A DNA stretch of 64,000 nt from Desulfuromonas sp964536375 (GTDB lineage Bacteria; Desulfobacterota; Desulfuromonadia; Desulfuromonadales; Desulfuromonadaceae). Below, in pieces: positions 8,299 to 17,793 of this stretch (its first letter is position 1; each line of letters opens with the position of its first letter). The stretch spans positions 9,880 through 73,879 of the forward strand of contig CAZHXF010000007.1 of NCBI GenBank assembly GCA_964536375.1. The letters run 5' to 3'. Made by a program: the position numbers and the translations under genes. A model generated the notes under the pieces. It saw only the letters and a program-made list of their open reading frames with translations. It did no database searches and was not told the DNA's origin.

Positions 8299-9088
8299 AC
8301 AGCGAATTATAACTGCCCTGATAGCATTGCCGATAGTTCTGTTGATTACCCTTGGGGCGTCAATCGGTTGGTTTGCCACCGTTGTAACAGTTGTAGCCGC
8401 AGTTGCATTGTGGGAATTGTATACCATGGTGATGCCTGTGCAGCGTGTGTACGTTAGATATGCGGCTATTGTCACTGGCGCATTATTTGTGCCGCTGTTA
8501 GCTTTTGATTTGCCAATGTTTATTCCGTTAAGCGCAGTCTGCTTTTTGGCTTTTGCCGGCTATTATTTATTCAATTATGCTGAATTAAGTACTGTGGTAG
8601 CCGAACTGGGCAGTGTTGTGCTCGGTTGGCTGTATTTGCCGTTACTGTTAAGCCATATGGTGTTGCTGCATGCTCTGCCGCATGGGCAACGCTGGGTATT
8701 GTTAGTGTTGATTATGACTATGGTATGTGACTCTTGTGCTTATTTTGTCGGCACTGCATGGGGTAAGCACCGTCTTTATCCTGCTATCAGCCCCAAGAAA
8801 AGTATCGAGGGTGCGTTAGGAGGGCTTGTCGGTTCAGTGTTGGCGGCTCTGGCTGCTCATCTGTGGCTGGTACCGCATGTGAGCTGGTTTGATTGTTTAA
8901 TTGTTGGGGTGCTGGCGGGTATGTGCGGTCAAATCGGTGATTTGTTCGAGTCGATGCTGAAGCGTAGCGCCAATATTAAGGATTCCGGCACTATTTTTCC
9001 CGGGCACGGTGGTATGCTTGACCGTATTGACAGCCTGTTGTTCTCTTTTCCTGCCGTATACGCTTATCTATATTTCTGTGGTGTGTAA
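8279..9088 (+). CDS. cdsA: Phosphatidate cytidylyltransferase (CDP-diglyceride synthase)
   Basis: CdsA makes CDP-diacylglycerol from phosphatidic acid and CTP in the inner membrane. About eight hydrophobic helices precede the C-terminal signature, seen here as SPKKSIEGALGG and KDSGTIFPGHGGMLDRIDS. There is no ATG near the expected N-terminus. Candidates are GTG at 8258, GTG at 8279, or ATT at 8294, which sits at normal distance from GGGGAG and would give the usual KQRIITAL start. All of them overlap the end of uppS. I list 8279 as a compromise. Confidence 0.92.
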   Translation: MGRNKIKQRIITALIALPIVLLITLGASIGWFATVVTVVAAVALWELYTMVMPVQRVYVRYAAIVTGALFVPLLAFDLPMFIPLSAVCFLAFAGYYLFNYAELSTVVAELGSVVLGWLYLPLLLSHMVLLHALPHGQRWVLLVLIMTMVCDSCAYFVGTAWGKHRLYPAISPKKSIEGALGGLVGSVLAALAAHLWLVPHVSWFDCLIVGVLAGMCGQIGDLFESMLKRSANIKDSGTIFPGHGGMLDRIDSLLFSFPAVYAYLYFCGV

Positions 9089-9091
9089 CCG

Positions 9092-10252
9092 ATGAAAGTT
9101 TTAAGTATTCTCGGCAGCACTGGTTCAATCGGGGTAAGCACCCTCGAAGTGGTGGCGCAGTTCCCCGAGCGTTATCGAGTTGCTGCTCTTTGTGCTGGCA
9201 GCAATTTATCTGTGCTCGCACAACAGATTGTCACCTTTAAGCCTCAGCTGGTTTCGGTGGTTTTAAGTGCTGATGTGGATCGCTTGCGTTCTTTGCTAGG
9301 GGACGTGGCGGTTGATATCCAGAGCGGTGTGGCTGGAGCTGTTGCTTGTGCGGTGCATGGTGAATCAGATATGGTGGTGTCGGCCATTGTCGGAGCTGCC
9401 GGACTGGTGCCAACCCTTGCTGCCATTCATGCTGGCAAAGATATTGCTCTGGCCAATAAGGAATCCCTAGTTATGGCCGGTGCCTTGGTGACCCAGGCAG
9501 TGGCGCTGAACAAAGTAAAGTTGTTACCGGTTGATAGCGAACATTCCGCTATATTTCAAGTGTTGGTAGGTCAGCGCAAACAGGATGTGCGCAAGTTGAT
9601 ACTGACTGCGTCAGGCGGTCCGTTTCGTAATAATACTTTGGAACAATTGCAAAATGTTACCCTAGAACAGGCGTTGGCACATCCCAATTGGACCATGGGG
9701 AAGAAAATTTCTATAGATTCGGCGACCATGATGAACAAGGGGCTGGAAGTTATCGAAGCGCGCTGGTTGTTTAACGTGTCGGTCGAGGATATTGATGTGC
9801 ACATCCATCCGCAGAGTGTTGTCCATTCAATGGTGGAGTTTGTCGATGGGGCAATCCTGGCTCAGCTTGGTGTGCCAGATATGAAAACCCCAATTGCCTA
9901 CGCTTTGGCGTGGCCAGAACGCTTGCCGGTGAAAATAGAGCCATTGGATTTGTGCACCAGTGGTGAATTGAGTTTTACTCGCCCTGACCTGAAACTGTTT
10001 CCCTGTCTTAATCTGGCTTACCAGGCATTGGCAGCAGGTGGTTCGGCGCCAGTGGTGTTGAACGCGGCTAATGAAATTGCCGTTGAAAGTTTTTTGCGGC
10101 GTCAGCTCAAGTTTTTAGATATTCCTGCTGTCATTGATGAGGTATTGCAGCAATATTCTCATCAGGGAGTTGCCAATGTTGACGACGTGCTGCATGTAAA
10201 TGATAGCGCCCGTGTTATGGCGCAACGCCACATTAATAGTTTTACGAAATAA
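9092..10252 (+). CDS. dxr: 1-deoxy-D-xylulose 5-phosphate reductoisomerase
   Basis: Dxr converts DXP to 2-C-methylerythritol 4-phosphate with NADPH, the committed step of the MEP isoprenoid pathway. The 386-residue protein has the NADPH loop GSTGSIG at its N-terminus, ANKESLVMAG, the metal/substrate site LLPVDSEHSA, LTASGGPFR and the flexible-loop region NWTMGKKISIDSATMMNK. It starts three bases after the cdsA stop. Length is typical. Confidence 0.97.
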   Translation: MKVLSILGSTGSIGVSTLEVVAQFPERYRVAALCAGSNLSVLAQQIVTFKPQLVSVVLSADVDRLRSLLGDVAVDIQSGVAGAVACAVHGESDMVVSAIVGAAGLVPTLAAIHAGKDIALANKESLVMAGALVTQAVALNKVKLLPVDSEHSAIFQVLVGQRKQDVRKLILTASGGPFRNNTLEQLQNVTLEQALAHPNWTMGKKISIDSATMMNKGLEVIEARWLFNVSVEDIDVHIHPQSVVHSMVEFVDGAILAQLGVPDMKTPIAYALAWPERLPVKIEPLDLCTSGELSFTRPDLKLFPCLNLAYQALAAGGSAPVVLNAANEIAVESFLRRQLKFLDIPAVIDEVLQQYSHQGVANVDDVLHVNDSARVMAQRHINSFTK

Positions 10253-10271
10253 CAACGCCTGAGGAGGCAAG

Positions 10272-11585
10272 ATGGTTACTGTTATATCGGGCATACTGAT
10301 GCTGGGTGTCCTGGTTTTTATTCACGAATTCGGTCATTTCTGTGTGGCAAAATTGGCAGGGGTAAAAGTGCTGAAGTTTTCTCTCGGCTTTGGTCCACGT
10401 CTGTGTAGCTACCAATGGGGTGAAACAGAATATATGCTGAGCTTGATACCTCTCGGCGGCTATGTCCAGATGCTCGGAGAGGGAGTCGGTGAGGCGGAAG
10501 ATGAGTTATCGCTGGCGGAAAAGCAGCGTTCCTTTGCCCATAAATCTATTCAACGCCGGATGGCAATAGTTGCTGCTGGTCCCATTATGAATTTATTGTT
10601 GCCATTATTGTTGTTACCAATGGCGTATATGGTTGGGGTAAATGTTCCCAGCTATTTAGATGAACCAGCTTGTGTTGGTTACGTGGTTCATGACTCCGAC
10701 GCTGCTCGTGCCGGATTTGTCTCTGGTGACTGTATCAAGTCTGTTAACGGTGTGGAGCTTAACTCATGGGCTGCTACCGACAAGGTGCTGATACCTAATG
10801 TTGGTACGGCGCTGCAGATGAATGTGGTGCGCAATAATGAGATCGTGCAGCTGCAATTGCCCGCAGAAAATGGCAGTCTTGAGGGGTTGCAATCTTTGGG
10901 GTTGTTTCCGCATCAGGATGCGATCATAGGCTTGTTGCGCGACAGCATGCCTGCTCAAGATGTTGGTTTGCAACGTGGAGACCGCATTGTTCAGATAGGT
11001 TCTACACCAATTAATTCCTGGTATGAATTGCATGAAGTTATTCAGCAGCTTGCTGGCACCAGTGCAGAATTTATTGTGCTGCGTAACGGTAAAAGTTTAG
11101 AATTTTCTATTTTGCCACGCCAAGATGACGCCAAGAAGATGTGGTTGATTGGTATATCGCCTCAGCAGAGTATGGAGATGAAACAGTACGGTGTCCTGGA
11201 GGCTGTCAAGACCGGTTTTCAGCGTACCTTTGAATTGGTAGATCTGACCCTGGTCTTTTTACGCAAGATGGTTTCCGGTTACGTGCCTGCCAATAATATT
11301 GGTGGTCCAATAATGGTGATGCAGATAGCAGGTCAAGCGGTGCAAACCGATTTTAGTACTATCCTTACGGTTCTGTCTTTTCTGAGTATCCAATTAGGTA
11401 TTTTGAATTTATTGCCTATACCAGTGTTGGATGGTGGTCATCTGTTCTTCAATTTTATTGAACTTCTATGGCGTAAACCGGTTTCGTTGCGCATTCGTGA
11501 AGTGATGCAGCAGATTGGCATGGCCCTGTTGTTGATGCTGATGCTTCTGGCTTTTTATAACGATATTATGCGGATTTTTCTGTGA
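10272..11585 (+). CDS. rseP: RIP metalloprotease RseP (site-2 protease)
   Basis: RseP cleaves transmembrane anti-sigma factors and remnant signal peptides within the inner membrane. The zinc motif HEFGH lies in the first helix (about residue 17) and the second metal-ligand motif NLLPIPVLDGGH lies near residue 380. Two PDZ domains (about 125-195 and 205-290) lie between, as in the E. coli protein. The start follows GAGGAGG. The stop overlaps tsaB by one base. Confidence 0.95.
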   Translation: MVTVISGILMLGVLVFIHEFGHFCVAKLAGVKVLKFSLGFGPRLCSYQWGETEYMLSLIPLGGYVQMLGEGVGEAEDELSLAEKQRSFAHKSIQRRMAIVAAGPIMNLLLPLLLLPMAYMVGVNVPSYLDEPACVGYVVHDSDAARAGFVSGDCIKSVNGVELNSWAATDKVLIPNVGTALQMNVVRNNEIVQLQLPAENGSLEGLQSLGLFPHQDAIIGLLRDSMPAQDVGLQRGDRIVQIGSTPINSWYELHEVIQQLAGTSAEFIVLRNGKSLEFSILPRQDDAKKMWLIGISPQQSMEMKQYGVLEAVKTGFQRTFELVDLTLVFLRKMVSGYVPANNIGGPIMVMQIAGQAVQTDFSTILTVLSFLSIQLGILNLLPIPVLDGGHLFFNFIELLWRKPVSLRIREVMQQIGMALLLMLMLLAFYNDIMRIFL

Positions 11586-12289
11586 TGGTGGAAAAACCTG
11601 AGCTGTTGTTGTGTATCGATAGCTCAACACCAACAGGGAGTGTGGCTATAGTATCCGGTACCACGGTGCTAGTGGAAATCACCATTAATGTGTCTGGGCG
11701 CAGTCATTCCGATTATCTGTTGCGCTATGTGCAATTTGTCCTTGCTGAGTCTGGCTTGAATATGGGTGATGTCACGGCGCTGGTGGCTGTAGTCGGACCA
11801 GGTTCCTTTACTGGTCTACGGGTTGGTTTAGCTACGGTGCAGGGTTTGGCTCAGGCTCAGGCACTGCCTATTTATCCGGTGTCAGCGCTGCAAACGGTTG
11901 CGTTCGCAAATGGTGTAACAGATCTTCCGGTTCAAGTATTGATTGATGCCCGTAAACAGGAAGTGTACTCAGCGTGTTATGTTTGGCGGAATGGTATTCC
12001 GCTGCTGCAAGGGAGCGAGCAGGTGCTACCACCGGGCAAGTTGTTGGCTCAGATTGTCACCAGAAGCTTATTAGTTGGTAACGGTGCGTTGTTGTACCGT
12101 GCAGCAATTGAAAAACAATTACCTGACTTGGGTTTACTGTCTCATGATTTAAACTCAGTTCCGCGGGCTAGTGCTGCCGGTTTGCTGGTTAATGCCCTGG
12201 GAGTTATGGCGAAAGTAGTTAATTTCTTTGAATTGCGCCCGGTGTATGTGCGCCTATCTGATGCAGAACTGCAGCGTCGCGGTATTTAG
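11585..12289 (+). CDS. tsaB: tRNA threonylcarbamoyladenosine biosynthesis protein TsaB
   Basis: TsaB is the inactive ASKHA-fold partner of TsaD in t6A37 tRNA modification. The protein shows LCIDSSTPTGSVAIV, then VVGPGSFTGLRVGLATVQG, the family signature, and DARKQEVYSACY. Starting at the ATG overlapping the rseP stop gives 234 residues, normal for TsaB. tsaD and tsaE are not in the window. Confidence 0.93.
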   Translation: MVEKPELLLCIDSSTPTGSVAIVSGTTVLVEITINVSGRSHSDYLLRYVQFVLAESGLNMGDVTALVAVVGPGSFTGLRVGLATVQGLAQAQALPIYPVSALQTVAFANGVTDLPVQVLIDARKQEVYSACYVWRNGIPLLQGSEQVLPPGKLLAQIVTRSLLVGNGALLYRAAIEKQLPDLGLLSHDLNSVPRASAAGLLVNALGVMAKVVNFFELRPVYVRLSDAELQRRGI

Positions 12290-12326
12290 TGGTTTAATTT
12301 ATCCGTTACGTAGCTGCTTCCTATTG

Positions 12327-12354
12327 TTGACAATGGTTAAACCTTTAGTCTAAT
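12327..12354 (+). promoter_or_regulatory. Likely promoter for the DUF465 gene
   Basis: A consensus TTGACA (12327-12332) and TCTAAT (12349-12354) are separated by 16 bases in the region after tsaB. The resulting leader would be about 125 bases. Confidence 0.5.
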
Positions 12355-12485
12355 CTAGCAGCTAAGGTAAAACGCTTGTTTGTTTTCAGTTCCACGTTAA
12401 TCGAAATCGTTACCTAATTATTAAGTATTGGTTATTCCAACGTTGCCGATTGCTGTTTTGATGAATATTTTACAGGAGGTACTCA

Positions 12486-12698
12486 ATGGATTTAAGCCAG
12501 GATGTCGTAGGTGAACTGTGTGAGAAAGACGCAAGGTTTCGCAAACTGTATGAAGAACATAGGCTGCTGGATAAACAAATGCAGCGTCTGGATGAAGCTA
12601 CTTACCTGAGTACCGAGCAGGAACTGGAACGCAAGACGATACAAAAGATGAAACTCTCCACTAAGGATGAGATGCGGCTGTTACTTGAATCATTGTGA
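12486..12698 (+). CDS. DUF465 (YdcH-family) small coiled-coil protein
   Basis: This 70-residue, highly charged, entirely helical protein begins MDLSQDVVGELCEKDARFRK and carries the family-typical HRLLDKQMQRLDEA and ERKTIQKMKLSTKDEM segments. DUF465/YdcH proteins are short coiled coils of unknown function, frequent in Geobacter relatives. ACAGGAGG precedes the ATG at good spacing. It is monocistronic between its own promoter and a strong terminator. Confidence 0.9.
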   Translation: MDLSQDVVGELCEKDARFRKLYEEHRLLDKQMQRLDEATYLSTEQELERKTIQKMKLSTKDEMRLLLESL

Positions 12699-12740
12699 GT
12701 TACCGTTTGAAAAATTAATTACAGTAGGTAAGAGGTTGAT

Positions 12741-12771
12741 AAAGGGTTTGAGAAGTTCTCAAACCCTTTTT
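12741..12771 (+). terminator. Rho-independent terminator after DUF465 gene
   Basis: aaagggtttgag (12741-12752) pairs perfectly with ctcaaacccttt (12758-12769) around a 5-base loop, and the T run continues to 12771. Confidence 0.9.
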
Positions 12772-12879
12772 GTCCATATTGATAATGTTGTGTAATGTCG
12801 AAAATAGTTTGCTGGTATTATGCTTTTCTGTAGCAGCTATTTGCATATGTAAACCTTCGCTTATTGAATGGTGTTGAAA

Positions 12880-14730
12880 ATGTCAGATTATCGTTCAGCT
12901 AAATCGGTTAAAGGTCGGAATATGGCAGGTGCCCGTGCTTTATGGCAGGCTACCGGAGTTAAAAGTGCAGATTTTGGTAAACCAATTATCGCAGTGGTAA
13001 ACTCGTTTACTCAATTCGTCCCTGGTCATGTCCATCTCAAGGACTTGGGGCAGTTGGTAGTAAATGAAATCCAGGCTCATGGTGGTATTGCCAAGGAGTT
13101 TAACACCATGGCTATTTGTGATGGTATTGCCATGGGTCACAATGGCATGCTGTACAGTTTGCCTTCGCGCGAATTAATTGCCGATACTGTTGAGTATATG
13201 GCTAATGCGCACTGTGTTGATGCGTTGGTGTGTATCACCAATTGTGACAAAATTACGCCGGGGATGTTGATGGCGTCCATGCGCCTGAATATACCGACTA
13301 TAGTCGTCTCTGGTGGTCCAATGGAAGCCGGTCACGCGCGTATTGCGGGTAATCCTGTGGTTCTTGATCTGGTCGATGCCATGGTTGCTGCAGCTGATCC
13401 GAGCAAAAGCGATGAAGACGTACAGATTTATGAAGATAAGTCGTGCCCGACCTGTGGTTCCTGTTCAGGAATGTTTACCGCTAATTCTATGAACTGTTTA
13501 ACTGAAGCGCTGGGAATGGGATACCCTGGCAACGGTAGCTTGCTGGCTACTCATGCTTATCGCAAACAGCTGTTTATCCAGGCTGGGCAAAGTATCGTTG
13601 CGCTGGCTAAGCGTTATTATGAACAGGGAGATACAACAGTACTGCCCCGTTCTATAGCTACCAAGGACGCGTTTGAAAATGCTATGCGTCTTGATATCGC
13701 CATGGGCGGCTCAACAAATACGGTATTGCATTTACTGGCCATCGCCAATGAGGCCGAAGTCGATTTCACCATGGAAGATATGAACCGCCTGTCTCTGTCT
13801 ACTCCTAACTTATGTAAGGTTGCACCAGCAGTGCAATATTACCATATGGAGGATGTCCACCGCGCGGGAGGGATATTTGCTATACTCGCTGAGTTGGATC
13901 GTGCCGGACTGATTAACCGTGATGTGCCAACGGTGCATAGCGCGTCCATGGGTGAAGCGATTGATCGCTGGGACATAGTTACCACCCAGGACTCTCAGGT
14001 TAAGCAGCGTTATTTAGCTGCGCCAGGACGCAAACCCTGTCTTGAGCCTTTTGCCCAGTCTACCCTTTGGGATGATCTTGACTTGGATCGCAAGCAGGGG
14101 TGTATTCGCTCTCAGCAATACGCCTATAGTCAGGATGGTGGTTTGGCCGTACTTTACGGCAATCTAGCTCCCGATGGTTGTATTGTTAAGACTGCCGGGG
14201 TAGATGAGTCTGTTTGGACATTTACTGGTCCGGCACGTATTTTTGAGAGTCAAGAAGAAGCGATTGACGGCATTCTTGGTGACCAAGTACAGCCAGGCGA
14301 TGTGGTTATAATCCGTTACGAAGGACCTAAGGGTGGCCCTGGCATGCAGGAGATGCTCTATCCTACCAGCTATCTCAAATCGAAAGGGCTGGGGAAAAGC
14401 TGTGCTCTGATTACCGATGGGCGCTTCTCCGGTGGGACCTCAGGATTGTCAATCGGTCATGTTTCCCCTGAAGCGGCTGAAGGTGGCGCCATGGCTTTGG
14501 TGGAAAATGGTGATGTTATTGAGATTGATATTCCTAAACGTGTATTGCGCATGGCGATCAATGATGATGAACTTGGACGGCGGCGCAGTGCAATGCTGGC
14601 GCAGGGGCAACAGGCATGGAAACCACAGCATCGCCAACGACAGGTAAGCAAGGCTTTGCAAAGTTATGCTGCCATGACAACCAGTGCTTCACGCGGGGCA
14701 ATCCGTGATTTAGAACAATTGAACAGGTGA
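12880..14730 (+). CDS. ilvD: Dihydroxy-acid dehydratase
   Basis: IlvD dehydrates dihydroxyisovalerate and dihydroxymethylvalerate in valine/isoleucine synthesis using an Fe-S cluster. The ATG at 12880 gives 616 residues, the same as E. coli, starting MSDYRSAKSVKGRNMAGAR; the ATG at 12868 adds four extra residues. Cysteine ligand regions CITNCDKITPGM and SCPTCGSCSGMFTANSMNC are intact, as is the C-terminal DGRFSGGTSGLSIGH. ilvB follows 68 bases on. Confidence 0.97.
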   Translation: MSDYRSAKSVKGRNMAGARALWQATGVKSADFGKPIIAVVNSFTQFVPGHVHLKDLGQLVVNEIQAHGGIAKEFNTMAICDGIAMGHNGMLYSLPSRELIADTVEYMANAHCVDALVCITNCDKITPGMLMASMRLNIPTIVVSGGPMEAGHARIAGNPVVLDLVDAMVAAADPSKSDEDVQIYEDKSCPTCGSCSGMFTANSMNCLTEALGMGYPGNGSLLATHAYRKQLFIQAGQSIVALAKRYYEQGDTTVLPRSIATKDAFENAMRLDIAMGGSTNTVLHLLAIANEAEVDFTMEDMNRLSLSTPNLCKVAPAVQYYHMEDVHRAGGIFAILAELDRAGLINRDVPTVHSASMGEAIDRWDIVTTQDSQVKQRYLAAPGRKPCLEPFAQSTLWDDLDLDRKQGCIRSQQYAYSQDGGLAVLYGNLAPDGCIVKTAGVDESVWTFTGPARIFESQEEAIDGILGDQVQPGDVVIIRYEGPKGGPGMQEMLYPTSYLKSKGLGKSCALITDGRFSGGTSGLSIGHVSPEAAEGGAMALVENGDVIEIDIPKRVLRMAINDDELGRRRSAMLAQGQQAWKPQHRQRQVSKALQSYAAMTTSASRGAIRDLEQLNR

Positions 14731-14798
14731 TTTCGATGAAGCACAATTTTATATATTAGTTTTAATCCAGTAATGGCACTGGAAAAGGAGGGTTAAAC

Positions 14799-16496
14799 GT
14801 GAAAAAAACAGGATCTCAGATTTTACTTGAATGCCTGCAATTAGAAGGAGTTGAAACTGTTTTTGGCTATCCCGGCGGAACAGTTATCAATATCTATGAT
14901 GATTTAATGGATTCACCTATTCACCATGTGCTCAATCGTCATGAGCAAGCTGCGGTACATGCTGCCGATGCCTATGCGCGAGTCACCGGTAAGGTTGGCG
15001 TGGCTATAGCAACCAGTGGTCCGGGAGCAACCAATACAGTAACAGGTATTGCTACAGCGTATATGGACTCGATTCCTATGGTTGTAATCTGTGGTCAAGT
15101 GCCAACACCGCTGATTGGTAACGATGCCTTTCAAGAAGCTGATATGATAGGTATTACGCGCCCAGTAACTAAACATAACTATTTAGTGCGTGATGTAAAA
15201 GATTTAGCCCGGATAATTAAGCAGGCGTTTTACATTGCCCGCACTGGTCGTCCTGGTCCAGTTCTTATCGACCTGCCTAAAGATGTGCAGATGGATACTG
15301 CGCTATTTGAATATCCCGATAGCGTAGAATTGCGTGGCTACAAGCCAACTGTTGCGGCTAACCAGCGCCAATTGAGCAAAGCTGTTAAGATGATTCTGGC
15401 AGCCCGTAAACCGGTGATTTATGTCGGTGGTGGTGCAACTCTTGCTGATGTGTCCGAGGATTTGCTGGCTTTTGCCGAAGCGATTCAGGCCCCGGTAACC
15501 ACTACTTTGATGGCTATGGCCACTTTCCCCCAAACACATCCACTGTGTGTTGGAATGTTGGGCATGCACGGTACCTTTTATGCCAATATGGCAGTAACCA
15601 ACTCTGATTTGCTGATAACCTTGGGGGCTCGTTTTGACGATCGTGTTACCGGTAAAATAGCTACGTTTGCTCCCCATGCAAAAATTATTCATGTTGATGT
15701 TGATCCGACATCAATCAAAAAAAATGTTCGGGTTGACTTGCCTCTGGTTGGTATGCTGCAAGATGTGTTGCCCCGCTTAAATGAAGGGTTGCAAAAACAT
15801 GCTGGTGAATTACAGGATGTTGTAACCGCTACCCAAGAGTGGCGTGAGCAAATTGTTAAGTGGAGAGAGCAACACCCCATGTCTTACAAGCAGACTAAGT
15901 CAGTTATTAAACCACAGTATGTCATTGAAAAATTACGCGAATTAACTGATGACGATGCGATTATAACGACCGAAGTTGGACAACACCAGATGTGGACAGC
16001 TCAATTTTTTGATTTCATCAAACCGCGTACTTTTGTCACTTCCGGTGGTTTGGGTACCATGGGTTTTGGTTTGCCGGCCGCATTAGGGGCTCAGGTAGCT
16101 TTTCCAGGACGTCAGGTCATTGATATTTCCGGAGATGGTTCGTTCCAAATGAACTCTCAGGAGTTGGCAACCTTGGTGCAGTATCGACTTCCGGTGAAAA
16201 TTGTAATTTTGAACAATAATTTTCTCGGTATGGTACGGCAATGGCAGCAGCTGTTTTTTGATAAGCGCTATAGTCAAACTTGTATGGAATTGCCCATCGA
16301 TTTTGTTAAGCTTGCAGAAGCCTATGGGGCAACCGGTTTCCGTGCCACGACTCCGGATGAAGTTGAAGCAGTAATAAAAAAAGGTCTGGAGACTCCGGGA
16401 CCGGTAATTATGGAATTCAAGGTCGCCCGTGAAGAGAATGTGCTGCCTATGGTTCCTGCAGGTGCTGGTATCAACGAAATGGTGCTAGCTTCATAA
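14799..16496 (+). CDS. ilvB: Acetolactate synthase, large catalytic subunit
   Basis: This ThDP- and FAD-dependent enzyme condenses pyruvate with pyruvate or 2-ketobutyrate, the first common step to branched-chain amino acids. The 565-residue protein starts at GTG behind AAAAGGAGG. It shows FGYPGGTVINIYD, the catalytic Glu segment NRHEQAAVHAADAYAR, GARFDDRVTGK and the ThDP motif GDGSFQMNSQE...NN. Its regulatory subunit ilvN lies directly downstream. Confidence 0.97.
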   Translation: MKKTGSQILLECLQLEGVETVFGYPGGTVINIYDDLMDSPIHHVLNRHEQAAVHAADAYARVTGKVGVAIATSGPGATNTVTGIATAYMDSIPMVVICGQVPTPLIGNDAFQEADMIGITRPVTKHNYLVRDVKDLARIIKQAFYIARTGRPGPVLIDLPKDVQMDTALFEYPDSVELRGYKPTVAANQRQLSKAVKMILAARKPVIYVGGGATLADVSEDLLAFAEAIQAPVTTTLMAMATFPQTHPLCVGMLGMHGTFYANMAVTNSDLLITLGARFDDRVTGKIATFAPHAKIIHVDVDPTSIKKNVRVDLPLVGMLQDVLPRLNEGLQKHAGELQDVVTATQEWREQIVKWREQHPMSYKQTKSVIKPQYVIEKLRELTDDDAIITTEVGQHQMWTAQFFDFIKPRTFVTSGGLGTMGFGLPAALGAQVAFPGRQVIDISGDGSFQMNSQELATLVQYRLPVKIVILNNNFLGMVRQWQQLFFDKRYSQTCMELPIDFVKLAEAYGATGFRATTPDEVEAVIKKGLETPGPVIMEFKVAREENVLPMVPAGAGINEMVLAS

Positions 16497-16600
16497 CCTT
16501 GGTGTGCGCGTGCTATATATGGTTATAATGGTGTGAAAACTATATTAGGGTTGCCGGTGTGTTGTCAGCTTGAGGTTGCCCTGTTGAAGGAGATAGTTGT

Positions 16601-17098
16601 ATGAAGCATACAATATCAGTATTAGTAGAAAATGAGTTTGGTGTGTTGCCGCGAGTGTCTGGATTATTTTCCGGTCGTGGTTTTAATATCGACAGTCTTT
16701 CTGTGGCTCCTACCCTTGATCCAACTATCTCGCGTATGACTATCGTGACTACTGGTGATCAGCAGATTTTGGAGCAGGTTAGTAAGCAACTCAATAAATT
16801 AATTGACGTTATTAAAGTTATAGATTTTACTGGGCAACAGTTTGTTGAGCGTGAAATGTTGATGGTCAAGGTGGCAGCTGAAGCGGAATCAAGGGCTGAA
16901 GTGCTGCGAATAGCTGATATATTTCGTGCCCATGTGGTTGATGTTACTCCGCGCAGTTATTCCCTGGAAGTAACTGGAACGCCAGAAAAACTGGATGCTT
17001 TTGTCGAACTGTTGCGTCCTCTTGGTTTGAAAGAGTTGGTACGCTCCGGTCCGATTGTTATAGGGCGCGGGGCCAAAGTGTGGAAGAATATTGATTAA
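16601..17098 (+). CDS. ilvN: Acetolactate synthase, small regulatory subunit
   Basis: The 165-residue subunit has an N-terminal ACT domain (HTISVLVENEFGVLPRVSGL, RGFNIDSLSV) that binds valine for feedback inhibition, and the C-terminal activation domain. Length is typical of the IlvH/IlvN group. A TATAAT at 16524-16529 in the 104-base gap after ilvB could mark an internal promoter, but its -35 is poor. The next gene is psd, not ilvC. Confidence 0.96.
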   Translation: MKHTISVLVENEFGVLPRVSGLFSGRGFNIDSLSVAPTLDPTISRMTIVTTGDQQILEQVSKQLNKLIDVIKVIDFTGQQFVEREMLMVKVAAEAESRAEVLRIADIFRAHVVDVTPRSYSLEVTGTPEKLDAFVELLRPLGLKELVRSGPIVIGRGAKVWKNID

Positions 17099-17148
17099 GT
17101 GGCAGAGATAGGTTGCCGTAATTTTAACTTTTGGGCAGGTGAATTTAA

Positions 17149-17793
17149 ATGCGAAACAAAAATCAACCAGTAGCTTTAGAGGGTTATCCGTTTATTGCCC
17201 TTTTTGCTTTTGTAACATTGGTCTTGGCGTTGCTTGATTGGAGTTTTTTTACTGTAATATTTTTAGCGCTAACGCTGTTTTCAGTTTATTTCTTTCGCAA
17301 TCCAGACCGCACTATTCCTCAAGGCGAAAATCTTGTTGTTTCACCTGCTGATGGCAAGGTGGTTTTTGCTGGTGTGGTTAAAGAAGAGCGCTTGCTTAAT
17401 CAGGAAGCATTTAAAGTCAGCATCTTTATGTCGGTGTTTAATGTTCACGTAAATCGTGTGCCCTGCTCTGGTAAGGTTGTCGATCAGTTTTACAATAAGG
17501 GTTTGTTTGTAAATGCTGCGCTGGATAAGGCAAGCATGGAAAATGAACAAGCTGGAATGCTACTTGAAACCTCAGGCGGTTCAAAAATACTTGTGGTGCA
17601 GATTGCCGGTTTAATAGCACGGCGGATAGTTACTTATCCAATCATTGCCGATGTACTTGAGCGTGGTCAGCGCTATGGACTAATCAGATTTGGTTCGCGT
17701 TTAGATGTCTATATGCCTATAGAAACACAGATTCAGGTCAAATTGGGGGATCGCTGCGTTGCTGGTGAAACAGTTTTAGGGAAACTAGTATGA
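17149..17793 (+). CDS. psd: Phosphatidylserine decarboxylase proenzyme
   Basis: Psd decarboxylates phosphatidylserine to phosphatidylethanolamine. The 214-residue protein belongs to the short, archaeal-like class: N-terminal hydrophobic helices, VSPADGKVVFAG, FMSVFNVHVNRVP, and RFGSRLDVYMP, in which the Gly-Ser bond is the expected self-cleavage site that creates the pyruvoyl group. The start overlaps nothing upstream, while its stop overlaps pssA by four bases. psd-pssA form one functional pair. Confidence 0.95.
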   Translation: MRNKNQPVALEGYPFIALFAFVTLVLALLDWSFFTVIFLALTLFSVYFFRNPDRTIPQGENLVVSPADGKVVFAGVVKEERLLNQEAFKVSIFMSVFNVHVNRVPCSGKVVDQFYNKGLFVNAALDKASMENEQAGMLLETSGGSKILVVQIAGLIARRIVTYPIIADVLERGQRYGLIRFGSRLDVYMPIETQIQVKLGDRCVAGETVLGKLV

